From: JANMQK01 sp031370485
GTDB lineage: Bacteria > Acidobacteriota > Polarisedimenticolia > Gp22-AA2
NCBI GenBank assembly: GCA_031370485.1
Contig: JANMQK010000401.1
Coordinates: 1-15,884 of the forward strand
Direction: 5' to 3'
Length of the DNA: 15,884 nt
Part shown: positions 7,241 through 13,404 of the stretch, piece after piece
Numbering within the stretch: position 1 is the stretch's first letter
Layout of the letters: the number at the start of each line of letters is the position of its first letter
The notes under the pieces: model-generated
What the model was told of the DNA's origin: nothing
Seen by the model: only the letters and a program-made list of their open reading frames with translations
The model's database searches: none
Made by a program: the position numbers and the translations under genes

Positions 7241-7506
7241 TGGGGCTCGCCGAAACGCGCCGCCACGAGCTCCGCGAGGGCGCGGACCGCCTCGTCCTCG
7301 TCGCTTCCCTCCGCCTGGAGCGTGAGGCGCGTGCCCTGGCCGGCCAAGAGCGCCAGAAGGCCGAGGATCGATTTGCCGTCGGCGGTCCTGGACCCGCGCG
7401 AGACGAGGATGCGGCTGGCATGCCGGCTGGCAAGCTGCACGAAGCGCGCGGCGGCGCGGGCGTGCAGCCCCAGCGCGTTGATGATGACAACCTCCCGCGC
7501 GGTCAC
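7237..7506 (-). CDS. ptsH: Phosphocarrier protein HPr
   Basis: 89 residues. It receives phosphate from EI on His15, in INALGLHARAAARFV (9-23), and transfers it to EIIA. Ser46 in TADGKSILGLLAL (41-53) is exactly where HPr kinase phosphorylates regulatory HPr proteins, and an hprK gene is present upstream. Both phosphorylation sites and their surroundings are conserved, so the protein should answer to both EI and HprK. The start is a GTG at 7506 that overlaps the EIIA stop codon (GTGA), and its own stop overlaps the ptsI ATG. The coupling suggests roughly equal synthesis of the relay proteins. Whether it is HPr, Crh or NPr by name is a matter of function; presence of both His15 and Ser46 excludes Crh. 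Confidence 0.93.
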   Translation of the reverse strand: MTAREVVIINALGLHARAAARFVQLASRHASRILVSRGSRTADGKSILGLLALLAGQGTRLTLQAEGSDEDEAVRALAELVAARFGEPQ

Positions 7507-7961
7507 GGGCCCTCGACGGATCCCTCGGGATCCGGGGCAAGATACTCCGTGGCCAGGGCGATCGATCGCCGGCCTTGCTCCATGACGCGGGTCGCCGCCT
7601 CGCGCAGCCCGCAGGAATGCCGGATGTTCGCGCTCTTGATCAGCATCGGCAGGTTCACCCCCGTCACAATCTCGATGCCCTCGCGCAGGAAGGACAGCGT
7701 CAGGTTGGTTGCCGTCCCACCGAACATGTCGGTCAGGATCAGCACGCCTCCGCCGGGATCGACCTCCGCCACCGCGCGCTGGACCGCATCGCGGGCGGCC
7801 TGCAGGTCGTCGTCCCAGTCGATCGACAGGGCCTTGACGCGGTCGACACCGCCGACGATCCGGTCGAGGGCCTTGACCAGCTCGAAGGCCAGCCGGCCGT
7901 GGGTGACCACCAGGAGCCCGAAGCGAGCCTCGCCCGGTTCGCCCGCGGCCGGAGGGGTCAT
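7503..7961 (-). CDS. PTS EIIA component, mannose family
   Basis: 152 residues, a stand-alone EIIA of the mannose/fructose/sorbose (EIIA-Man) type. The phosphorylated histidine is His21 in LLVVTHGRLAFEL (16-28). LTDMFGGTATNLTLSF (about 76-91) is the conserved loop facing the active site, and the hydrophobic ITGVNLPML-like segment (here VTGVNLPMLIKSA, about 98-110) follows. In sugar-transporting systems this domain is fused or adjacent to EIIB, but no B, C or D domain is here. It therefore probably acts as a phosphorylation-dependent regulator, as in other proteobacterial and acidobacterial hprK-rapZ clusters. Four-base overlaps join it to rapZ (ATGA) and to the HPr gene (GTGA). Confidence 0.88.
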   Translation of the reverse strand: MTPPAAGEPGEARFGLLVVTHGRLAFELVKALDRIVGGVDRVKALSIDWDDDLQAARDAVQRAVAEVDPGGGVLILTDMFGGTATNLTLSFLREGIEIVTGVNLPMLIKSANIRHSCGLREAATRVMEQGRRSIALATEYLAPDPEGSVEGP

Positions 7962-8854
7962 TCCTTGTCCAGGTCGCGGTGCGAGACATTGACCGCGTAG
8001 CCGTGCCCGCGGAGAGACTCTCCCAGGCTCTCGGCCATCGCCACCGAGCGGTGCCGTCCCCCGGTGCAGCCTATCGCGACGGTGAAGTAGCTTTTCCCCT
8101 CGCGCATGTAGTGCGGGATCAAAAACGTGAGGAGATCCAGGATCTTGCCCTTGAGGATCGCGTAGTCCGGAAAGTCCTCGAGATAGGCCACGACCTCGGG
8201 TTCGAGGCCGGTCCTGGCCCGCAGCCCGTCGACGAAGAACGGGTTGGGAATGAAGCGGGTATCGAACAATAGGTCACTTTCGGAGGGCACGCCGTGCTTG
8301 TACCCGAAGGAGACGACGGAGATCGCCAGCGTCTGGCTCCCGGGCCGGGGTGAGAAGTGGTCCTGGATGTAGCGCCGAAGCTGGTGCACGTTGAACCGGC
8401 TGCTGTCGATGAGCATGTCCGCCAGGTCACGCAGCGGCTGGAGCGCCTGGCGCTCGCGGAGGATCCCCTCCTCGAGCGTCCCGTTGTCCGACAGCGGATG
8501 AGGCCGGCGGGTTTCGGAGAAGCGGCGGACCAGGGTGTCGTCGTCCGACTCGAAGAACAGCAGGCGGACGCGACGGCCCGGCCCGCGCTTGAGGGTCTCG
8601 TAGATGGCGGGAAAATCCTTCAGGAAGGTCCCCTCCCGCACGTCGACCACCAGCGCCGCGCGGGTGATGTCCTTGCGCGAACGGGCGCACAGGTCGGCGA
8701 ACACGGGGATTAGCATCACCGGGAGGTTGTCGACGCAGAAATACCCCATGTCCTCGAAGGCCCGGATCGCCAGGGTTTTCCCGGATCCGGAAAGACCGGT
8801 GATCACGACGATCTCGAGATCCTGCGCGCTTCCTGCCGCGGGTCCCGCGCTCAC
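7958..8854 (-). CDS. rapZ: RapZ-family nucleotide-binding RNase adapter
   Basis: 298 residues, close to the 284 of E. coli RapZ. The N-terminal kinase-like domain has the Walker A loop GLSGSGKT (20-27), then AFEDMGYFCVDNLP (32-45). The C-terminal domain has VVSFGYKHGVP (180-190) and IGCTGGRHRSVAMAE (261-275), typical of the RNA- and metabolite-binding half. In E. coli RapZ delivers the sRNA GlmZ to RNase E to control glucosamine-6-phosphate synthesis. In B. subtilis the homologue YvcJ has nucleotidase activity. Which role applies here cannot be read from sequence. It begins with GTG at 8854, overlapping the hprK stop, and ends overlapping the EIIA start. No GlmZ-like RNA was recognised in the window. 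Confidence 0.93.
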   Translation of the reverse strand: MSAGPAAGSAQDLEIVVITGLSGSGKTLAIRAFEDMGYFCVDNLPVMLIPVFADLCARSRKDITRAALVVDVREGTFLKDFPAIYETLKRGPGRRVRLLFFESDDDTLVRRFSETRRPHPLSDNGTLEEGILRERQALQPLRDLADMLIDSSRFNVHQLRRYIQDHFSPRPGSQTLAISVVSFGYKHGVPSESDLLFDTRFIPNPFFVDGLRARTGLEPEVVAYLEDFPDYAILKGKILDLLTFLIPHYMREGKSYFTVAIGCTGGRHRSVAMAESLGESLRGHGYAVNVSHRDLDKE

Positions 8855-9804
8855 CGCTTCTTCCCCAGGGCCTCGTGGATTCGCCCCGCAAGCTCTTTTG
8901 CGGCATGGAACCCCCGGGCCTTCAGAAGGTGGTGCCGCGCGGCGACCTCCAGCAGCACGGAGAGGTTCCGGCCCGGGCCGACCGGCATCTCGATGAAGGG
9001 GCGCTGCAATCCCAGGATCGTGTGTCCCTTGTCCTCGAGCCCCAGCCGGTCGTAGTCCTTTCTCTCCTCCCAGGGTGTGAGCTGGACGATGAGCTCGATG
9101 TCCTTGCGCTCGCGCACGGCAGCAACCCCGTAAAGGTCCTTGATGTTGATGATGCCCAGGCCCCGCACCTCCATGTGGTACCGGCTCAGATCCGGCCCGG
9201 TCCCGTTGAGGATGGCATCGATCTTCCGGATGCAGACCGTGTCATCAGAGACCAGGCGGTGGCCGCGAAGCACCAGTTCCAGCGCGGACTCGCTCTTGCC
9301 GATGCCGCTTTGACCCAGGATCAGGACCCCCACGCCATAGATGTCGAGCAGCGTGCCATGAAGGGTGACCGATGGCGCGAGTCTCTCCTCCAGCGAGCGC
9401 CCCAGGGTGTCGATCAGGCGGCCGGTGGACCGGCGGGTGGCGAGGAGCGGGATACCGTGAGCCTCCAGGGCGGTGACCAGGTCGGGAGAGGCCTCCAGCC
9501 CGTGGGTCAGGATGAAGCAGGCCACGGGGGCCGACGCCACGCGGTCGACCAGCGTCTGACGCTGCCCCGCGGGAATCTGGGCCAGGTAGGCCACCTCACT
9601 CCGGCCCATCGCCTGGACTGTCCCCGCACCGAGCATCTCCGGCTGCCCGGCGAGCGCCAGGCCGGGACGCTGGACCCGGGGAGAGGTGATCAGCCTGGCG
9701 AGGCCCGAGGTCCCGGCCAGCAGCCGCAGGGCCAGATCGGGCGGGCCCTCGGAGAGAAGATCGCCGACCGGGAGGGTGGGAGGGGGCGCTTCGCGATGGG
9801 TCAA
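8851..9804 (-). CDS. hprK: HPr kinase/phosphorylase
   Basis: 317 residues, the usual size. HprK phosphorylates Ser46 of HPr with ATP or pyrophosphate and also removes that phosphate, switching with metabolic state. The catalytic core shows His149 in VTLHGTLLDIYGVGVL (146-161), the P-loop GQSGIGKS (164-171), the acidic pair DD at 187-188, and the HprK signature MEVRGLGIINIKDLYG (211-226). The N-terminal domain (1-130) is the variable Mur-ligase-like region. The start is a TTG at 9804, set by GGAGG six bases upstream; no other in-frame start codon gives a full-length N-terminus. It is the first gene of the phosphorelay operon and lies behind a near-consensus promoter (9871-9899). Confidence 0.95.
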   Translation of the reverse strand: MTHREAPPPTLPVGDLLSEGPPDLALRLLAGTSGLARLITSPRVQRPGLALAGQPEMLGAGTVQAMGRSEVAYLAQIPAGQRQTLVDRVASAPVACFILTHGLEASPDLVTALEAHGIPLLATRRSTGRLIDTLGRSLEERLAPSVTLHGTLLDIYGVGVLILGQSGIGKSESALELVLRGHRLVSDDTVCIRKIDAILNGTGPDLSRYHMEVRGLGIINIKDLYGVAAVRERKDIELIVQLTPWEERKDYDRLGLEDKGHTILGLQRPFIEMPVGPGRNLSVLLEVAARHHLLKARGFHAAKELAGRIHEALGKKR

Positions 9805-9870
9805 AGTCGTCCTCCACGCCGCTTTCCGGCGCCCGACAATCCGCTGGAGAGGAAGGCGTTCTGCGGGAGG

Positions 9871-9899
9871 ATTCTAGGGGAGCGGTGCATGGCTGTCAA
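9871..9899 (-). promoter_or_regulatory. Predicted strong sigma70-type promoter of the hprK operon
   Basis: On the minus strand there is a perfect TTGACA (9899-9894), a 17-base spacer and TAGAAT (9876-9871, 5 of 6). This is the best promoter match in the window. Initiation near 9864 leaves a leader of about 60 bases before the TTG start at 9804. It is back to back with the promoter of the GAPDH-like gene; their -35 boxes are 22 bases apart. Confidence 0.7.
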
Positions 9900-9921
9900 G
9901 AAATCGGCGGCATCGTGCTCA

Positions 9922-9950
9922 TTGACCGCTTTCCAGGTGGGTGGTATCTT
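9922..9950 (+). promoter_or_regulatory. Predicted sigma70-type promoter of the type II GAPDH-like gene
   Basis: TTGACC (9922-9927, 5 of 6) is followed by a 17-base spacer and TATCTT (9945-9950, 4 of 6). Initiation would be near 9957, about 41 bases before the ATG at 9998. It is divergent from the hprK promoter, and the bases between the two -35 boxes (9900-9921) could accommodate a shared regulator, though no clear palindrome is present. Confidence 0.6.
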
Positions 9951-9997
9951 TCCGGACGCAAAGCCCGACCCCTCGCAGGTGACACAGGAGAGCGACC

Positions 9998-11071
9998 ATG
10001 GCCGGAAAAAAAGTCGTCCATATCGTGGGAACCGGTACGATTGGCGAGCCGCTGATCGGTCTCTTCGCCGAGAAGAAGGAAAAGCTCGGATTCGACGAAG
10101 TGACGTTCCACAAGCGAACGCCCCTCCTGACCGATCGCTCGAAGGTGACGAACCTCATCAAGCGGGGCGCCCGCCTCGTCTGCGACGAGTCGGCGCGGCG
10201 CGGTTTCCGTGATCTCGGAATCGAGCCCTCCTACGAGCACCACGAGGCTCTGCGCCAGGCGACCGTGGTCATCGACTGCACGCCGTCGGACGTGGGGATG
10301 CAAAACAAGAAGGAGCTCTACGAGAAATACCTGGACAACACGCTGGGGTTCATCGCGCAGGGCTCCGAGTTCGGCTTCGGCAAGATGTACGTGCGGGGCA
10401 TCAGTGACCGCACGCTGAAGCACGGCGTCGACAAGTTCATCCAGGTCCTCTCCTGCAACACGCACAACCTGGCGGCGATCATCGATCTGTTCGCGCTGCA
10501 GGACGGCGGGCCGGAGAATCTCAGGGAAGGCCGGTTCCTGTGCATCCGGCGGGCGAACGACATCAGCCAGGACACCTCCTTCGTTCCCTCGCCCCAGGTC
10601 AACCGGCACAAGGACGAGCGCTTCGGGACCCACCACGCGCGGGACGCGTGGCACCTCTTCAACGGGCTTGGCCACGAGCTGAATCTCTTTTCCTCCGCGA
10701 TCAAGGTGAACAGCCAGTACATGCACGCGGTCCATTTCAACCTCAAGGTCAAGAACCCCACTTCGATCGAGGCGCTCCTGGAAAGGACCAGGACCGACGA
10801 CCGCGTGGCAACGACGTACAAGCAGTCGGCGAACTCGGTGTTTTCGTTCGGCCGCGACTACGGGCACTACGGGCGCATCCTGAACCAGGCGGTCCTCGTG
10901 GTTCCAACGCTTACGGTGCACGACCGTCATGAGATCGTCGGGTTCTGCTTCACTCCCCAGGATGGCAATGCGCTCGTCAGCAGTGTCGCCGCCGCGGCAT
11001 GGTTCGTCTACCCCGAGTCCTACGAGCAGAAGCTCAACTGCCTCCGGGACTCGATTTTCGACGAGGTCTGA
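9998..11071 (+). CDS. Type II (archaeal-type) glyceraldehyde-3-phosphate dehydrogenase homologue
   Basis: 357 residues. Features match the archaeal-style GAPDH family rather than common bacterial GapA. These are a Rossmann loop VGTGTIGEPL (10-19), VVIDCTPSDVG (90-100), the catalytic-cysteine segment VLSCNTHNL (150-158) with Cys153, the paired arginines IRRAND (183-188), THHARD (211-216), and a C-terminal beta-sheet domain containing MHAVHF (242-247). Archaeal enzymes read SCNTT and QGGE where this has SCNTH and AQGSE (120-124), so substrate or cofactor preference may differ. In archaea the enzyme oxidises glyceraldehyde-3-phosphate to 1,3-bisphosphoglycerate with NAD(P)+. Activity here is inferred. 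AGGAG seven bases upstream sets the ATG at 9998. The gene is monocistronic and divergent from hprK. The stop is only 12 bases from that of the convergent fabF, with no terminator between. I considered inositol-phosphate synthase and rejected it. Confidence 0.72.
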   Translation: MAGKKVVHIVGTGTIGEPLIGLFAEKKEKLGFDEVTFHKRTPLLTDRSKVTNLIKRGARLVCDESARRGFRDLGIEPSYEHHEALRQATVVIDCTPSDVGMQNKKELYEKYLDNTLGFIAQGSEFGFGKMYVRGISDRTLKHGVDKFIQVLSCNTHNLAAIIDLFALQDGGPENLREGRFLCIRRANDISQDTSFVPSPQVNRHKDERFGTHHARDAWHLFNGLGHELNLFSSAIKVNSQYMHAVHFNLKVKNPTSIEALLERTRTDDRVATTYKQSANSVFSFGRDYGHYGRILNQAVLVVPTLTVHDRHEIVGFCFTPQDGNALVSSVAAAAWFVYPESYEQKLNCLRDSIFDEV

Positions 11072-11083
11072 GGGGCCGGACGT

Positions 11084-12328
11084 CTACGCCTCGAACTTCT
11101 TCAGGACGATGGCCGCGTTGGTGCCGCCAAATCCGAAGGAGTTGTTGAGGGCGTAACGGACCGTGACGCGGCGCGCCTCGTTGGGAACGTAATCGAGGTC
11201 GCACTCCGGGTCGGGTGTTGTGTAGTTGATGGTCGGCGGGATGATGTCGTGATGGACCGCCAGCGCCGTGATCGCGGTCTCGAGCCCGCCCGCCCCGCCG
11301 AGAAGGTGGCCCGTCATCGACTTGGTGCTGCTCACCGGCACCTTGCGCGCCCGCTCCCCGAAGACCGCCTTGATGGCGCGCGTCTCCACGACGTCGCCCT
11401 GGGGTGTCGATGTGCCGTGGGCGTTGACATAATCAATGTCCGAGGCCTCGATGCCCGCGTCGCGCAGGGTGTTGCGCATGACCCGGGCCGGTCCGTCTCC
11501 GTCCTCGGAAGGCGCCGAAACGTGGTAGGCGTCGCCCGAGACCCCGTACCCCGCGATCTCCGCGTAGATGCGCGCCTCCCGGCGCCGCGCGTGCTCCAGC
11601 TCTTCGAGGATGACGATCCCGGCGCCTTCGCCGATGACGAACCCATCCCGGTCCTTGTCGAAGGGACGCGAGGCGCTGGTCGGTTCGTCGTTCCGGACGG
11701 ACAGGGCGCGCATGGCGCTGAAACCCCCGACGCACAGCGGCGTGATCACCCCCTCCGCGCCGCCTGCGATCATCACGTCGGCGTCGCCCCTCTTGATGAT
11801 CCTCGAGGCGTCCCCGATGGCGTGGGTGCCGGTCGCGCAGGCGGTGCAAGCGGCCTGGTTGGGCCCCTTGGCCCCGTAGCGGATCGAGACCTGTCCCGAG
11901 GCCATGTTGACGATTAGCCCCACGATGAAAAAGGGAGAGATGCGCCGCGGTCCCTCCTGGAGCAGCAGGGCGTGCTGCCTCTCGATCGACGGCAGGCCCC
12001 CGATCCCCGAGCCGATGTAGACGCCCACCCGATCGGCTTCCGACGCGGGCACCTCGAAGCGTGCGTCGCGCAGCGCGATGTCGGAGGCAGCGAGGGCGTA
12101 GAGGATGAACAGGTCCATCTTCTTGACGTCTTTCTTGGGAACCCAGTCCTCCGGGTTGAAGCCTTTTACCTCCCCCGCGATCTTGCAGGGATAGTGCGTT
12201 GTGTCGAATCGCGTGATCGGCACGACCCCGCTGCGCCCGGCGACGAGCGCCGTCCAGTTCTCGTCGTTGCCGATCCCGAGCGGGGAGACCATTCCCAGCC
12301 CGGTGATCACCACGCGGCGTTCCTTCAC
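11084..12328 (-). CDS. fabF: 3-oxoacyl-[acyl-carrier-protein] synthase II (KAS II)
   Basis: Condenses malonyl-ACP with a growing acyl-ACP during fatty-acid elongation. 414 residues against 413 in E. coli. The catalytic triad is intact: Cys164 in ACTACATGTHAIG (160-172), His304 in VNAHGTSTPQGD (301-312) and His341 in STKSMTGHLLGGAGG (334-348). The glycine-rich NSFGFGGTNA near the C-terminus is also present. I chose GTG at 12328 because GGAGG lies five bases upstream and MKERRVVITGLG matches the family; the frame is open further upstream but overlaps acpP. It lies 25 bases after acpP and is the last gene of the cluster. Its stop faces the GAPDH-like gene across 12 bases. Confidence 0.95.
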   Translation of the reverse strand: MKERRVVITGLGMVSPLGIGNDENWTALVAGRSGVVPITRFDTTHYPCKIAGEVKGFNPEDWVPKKDVKKMDLFILYALAASDIALRDARFEVPASEADRVGVYIGSGIGGLPSIERQHALLLQEGPRRISPFFIVGLIVNMASGQVSIRYGAKGPNQAACTACATGTHAIGDASRIIKRGDADVMIAGGAEGVITPLCVGGFSAMRALSVRNDEPTSASRPFDKDRDGFVIGEGAGIVILEELEHARRREARIYAEIAGYGVSGDAYHVSAPSEDGDGPARVMRNTLRDAGIEASDIDYVNAHGTSTPQGDVVETRAIKAVFGERARKVPVSSTKSMTGHLLGGAGGLETAITALAVHHDIIPPTINYTTPDPECDLDYVPNEARRVTVRYALNNSFGFGGTNAAIVLKKFEA

Positions 12329-12353
12329 ACCCGCCTCCGGTAATCGCCGCCGC

Positions 12354-12590
12354 TCAGGCGTGGCTCTGGATGTAGCGAACGGCATCGCCGACGGAATGGA
12401 TCTTCTCGGCTTCCTCGTCGTTGATCTCGATCTTGAACGATTCCTCGAGGGCCATCACCAGCTCGACGGTGTCGAGTGAATCCGCCCCCAGGTCGTTCAC
12501 GAAGGACGCCTCCATCGTGACTTCCTCGGGATCGACACCCAGCTGCTCCACGATGATCCCCTTGACCTTGTCCTCGATGCTCTGCGCCAT
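12354..12590 (-). CDS. acpP: Acyl carrier protein
   Basis: 78 residues, the standard length, highly acidic. Carries acyl intermediates on a phosphopantetheine arm attached to Ser38 in NDLGADSLDTVELVM (32-46). Start and end are typical: MAQSIEDKVKGIIVEQLGVD and EKIHSVGDAVRYIQSHA. The ATG at 12590 has GGAGG seven bases upstream, a strong site consistent with the high expression acpP requires. It lies between fabG and fabF, the usual order. A predicted internal promoter (12637-12665) and a hairpin (12631-12650) directly upstream would let it be expressed independently of the rest of the operon. Confidence 0.96.
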   Translation of the reverse strand: MAQSIEDKVKGIIVEQLGVDPEEVTMEASFVNDLGADSLDTVELVMALEESFKIEINDEEAEKIHSVGDAVRYIQSHA

Positions 12591-12630
12591 GAATAATCCT
12601 CCCCTCCGTTGACCGCTCGGTTGCCTGCGC

Positions 12631-12650
12631 CCGCGAATTATTGTTCGCGG
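12631..12650 (-). repeat. Perfect hairpin in fabG-acpP spacer
   Basis: CCGCGAA, six bases, then TTCGCGG: a perfect 7-base stem with a loop of CAATAA on the minus strand. It lies in the 64-base spacer between fabG and acpP. No T-run follows, so it is not a standard terminator. In read-through transcripts it could stabilise or mark a processing point for the acpP mRNA. As DNA it overlies the -10 box of the predicted acpP promoter. Confidence 0.5.
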
Positions 12651-12665
12651 CGGGTTACATGTAAA
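12637..12665 (-). promoter_or_regulatory. Predicted internal promoter for acpP
   Basis: On the minus strand there is TTTACA (12665-12660, 5 of 6), a 17-base spacer and AATAAT (12642-12637, 5 of 6). The -35 box is formed by the last sense codons of fabG. Initiation near 12630 would give an acpP leader of about 40 bases. Separate acpP promoters are known in E. coli, which makes this reasonable. A perfect palindrome, TTACATGTAA (12655-12664), covers most of the -35 and the fabG stop codon and could be an operator. Confidence 0.55.
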
Positions 12666-13404
12666 GACCACCGCTGATGTTGAGAACCTCCCCGGTGACA
12701 TAGGCCGCTCCGGGGCTGAGCAGGAACGCGACCCCCGCGGCGACGTCTTCCGCGGTGCCCAGCCGGCCGAGTGGTATCTGGCCCGACATCTTCTCCCTGG
12801 CCGCGTCCGGGAGCGCGCGCGTCATGTCGGTGTCGATGAATCCCGGGGCCACCGCGTTGACGGTTACCTGCCGCGAGGCCACCTCGCGGGCGAGCGACTT
12901 CGTGAATCCGATGAGACCGGCCTTGGCGGCGCAGTAATTGGCCTGCCCGGCGTTCCCCATCAGGGCGACCACCGAGCTGATATTCACGATGCGGCCGTAC
13001 CGCGCCTTGATCATTGAGGGCAGCACGGCTCGGCTCATCTCGAAGGCGCCCGAGAGGTTGGTGTGGAGAACACGGTCCCATTCCTCGCGCTTCATCCTGA
13101 GCAGGAGCCCGTCCCCCGTGACCCCCGCGTTGTTCACCAGGTGGTCGATCCTGCCGAAATGGCCGAGCGCTTCCTTGAGTCCGGCGGCGACCGACGCGGC
13201 GTCCGCCACATCGAGCGGAACCGCGCGCACGCGGATCCCGAGCCGGGAGCAGGCCGCGGCAACCTCCTCCAGGGGTTTCGCCTGGCGCGCCGCGAGCACG
13301 AGATCCGAGCCGCGCCCGGCCAGCTCGAGCGCCACCGCGGCCCCGATGCCCCGGGAGGCGCCGGTTACGAGACTGATCCGTCCCGCGAGCTCCTTGTCGC
13401 TCAT
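12655..13404 (-). CDS. fabG: 3-oxoacyl-[acyl-carrier-protein] reductase
   Basis: NADPH-dependent reduction of 3-oxoacyl-ACP, the second step of each elongation cycle. 249 residues, the usual short-chain dehydrogenase size. Cofactor loop TGASRGIG (14-21), NNAG at 91-94, catalytic Ser144 in IVNISSVVA, Tyr157 and Lys161 in YCAAKAG, Asn116, and the PGFIDTDMT segment are all present. The ATG at 13404 overlaps the fabD stop by four bases (ATGA). A much longer open frame continues upstream, but that part is fabD read out of phase. The C-terminus GGLYM is typical of FabG. Many SDR paralogues look alike; the position between fabD and acpP settles the identity. Confidence 0.95.
   Translation of the reverse strand: MSDKELAGRISLVTGASRGIGAAVALELAGRGSDLVLAARQAKPLEEVAAACSRLGIRVRAVPLDVADAASVAAGLKEALGHFGRIDHLVNNAGVTGDGLLLRMKREEWDRVLHTNLSGAFEMSRAVLPSMIKARYGRIVNISSVVALMGNAGQANYCAAKAGLIGFTKSLAREVASRQVTVNAVAPGFIDTDMTRALPDAAREKMSGQIPLGRLGTAEDVAAGVAFLLSPGAAYVTGEVLNISGGLYM

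Noticed and set aside
5390..7585. 731-codon open frame on the plus strand opposite ptsI
   Set aside because: It is antisense to EI, which has intact active-site motifs. The translation is low-complexity Arg/Gly/Ala/Asp typical of the reverse strand of GC-rich genes.
9998..11071. Reading as myo-inositol-1-phosphate synthase
   Set aside because: Length and Rossmann start were suggestive, but the inositol-synthase signatures are missing, whereas SCNT, RRAND and THHARD line up with type II GAPDH.
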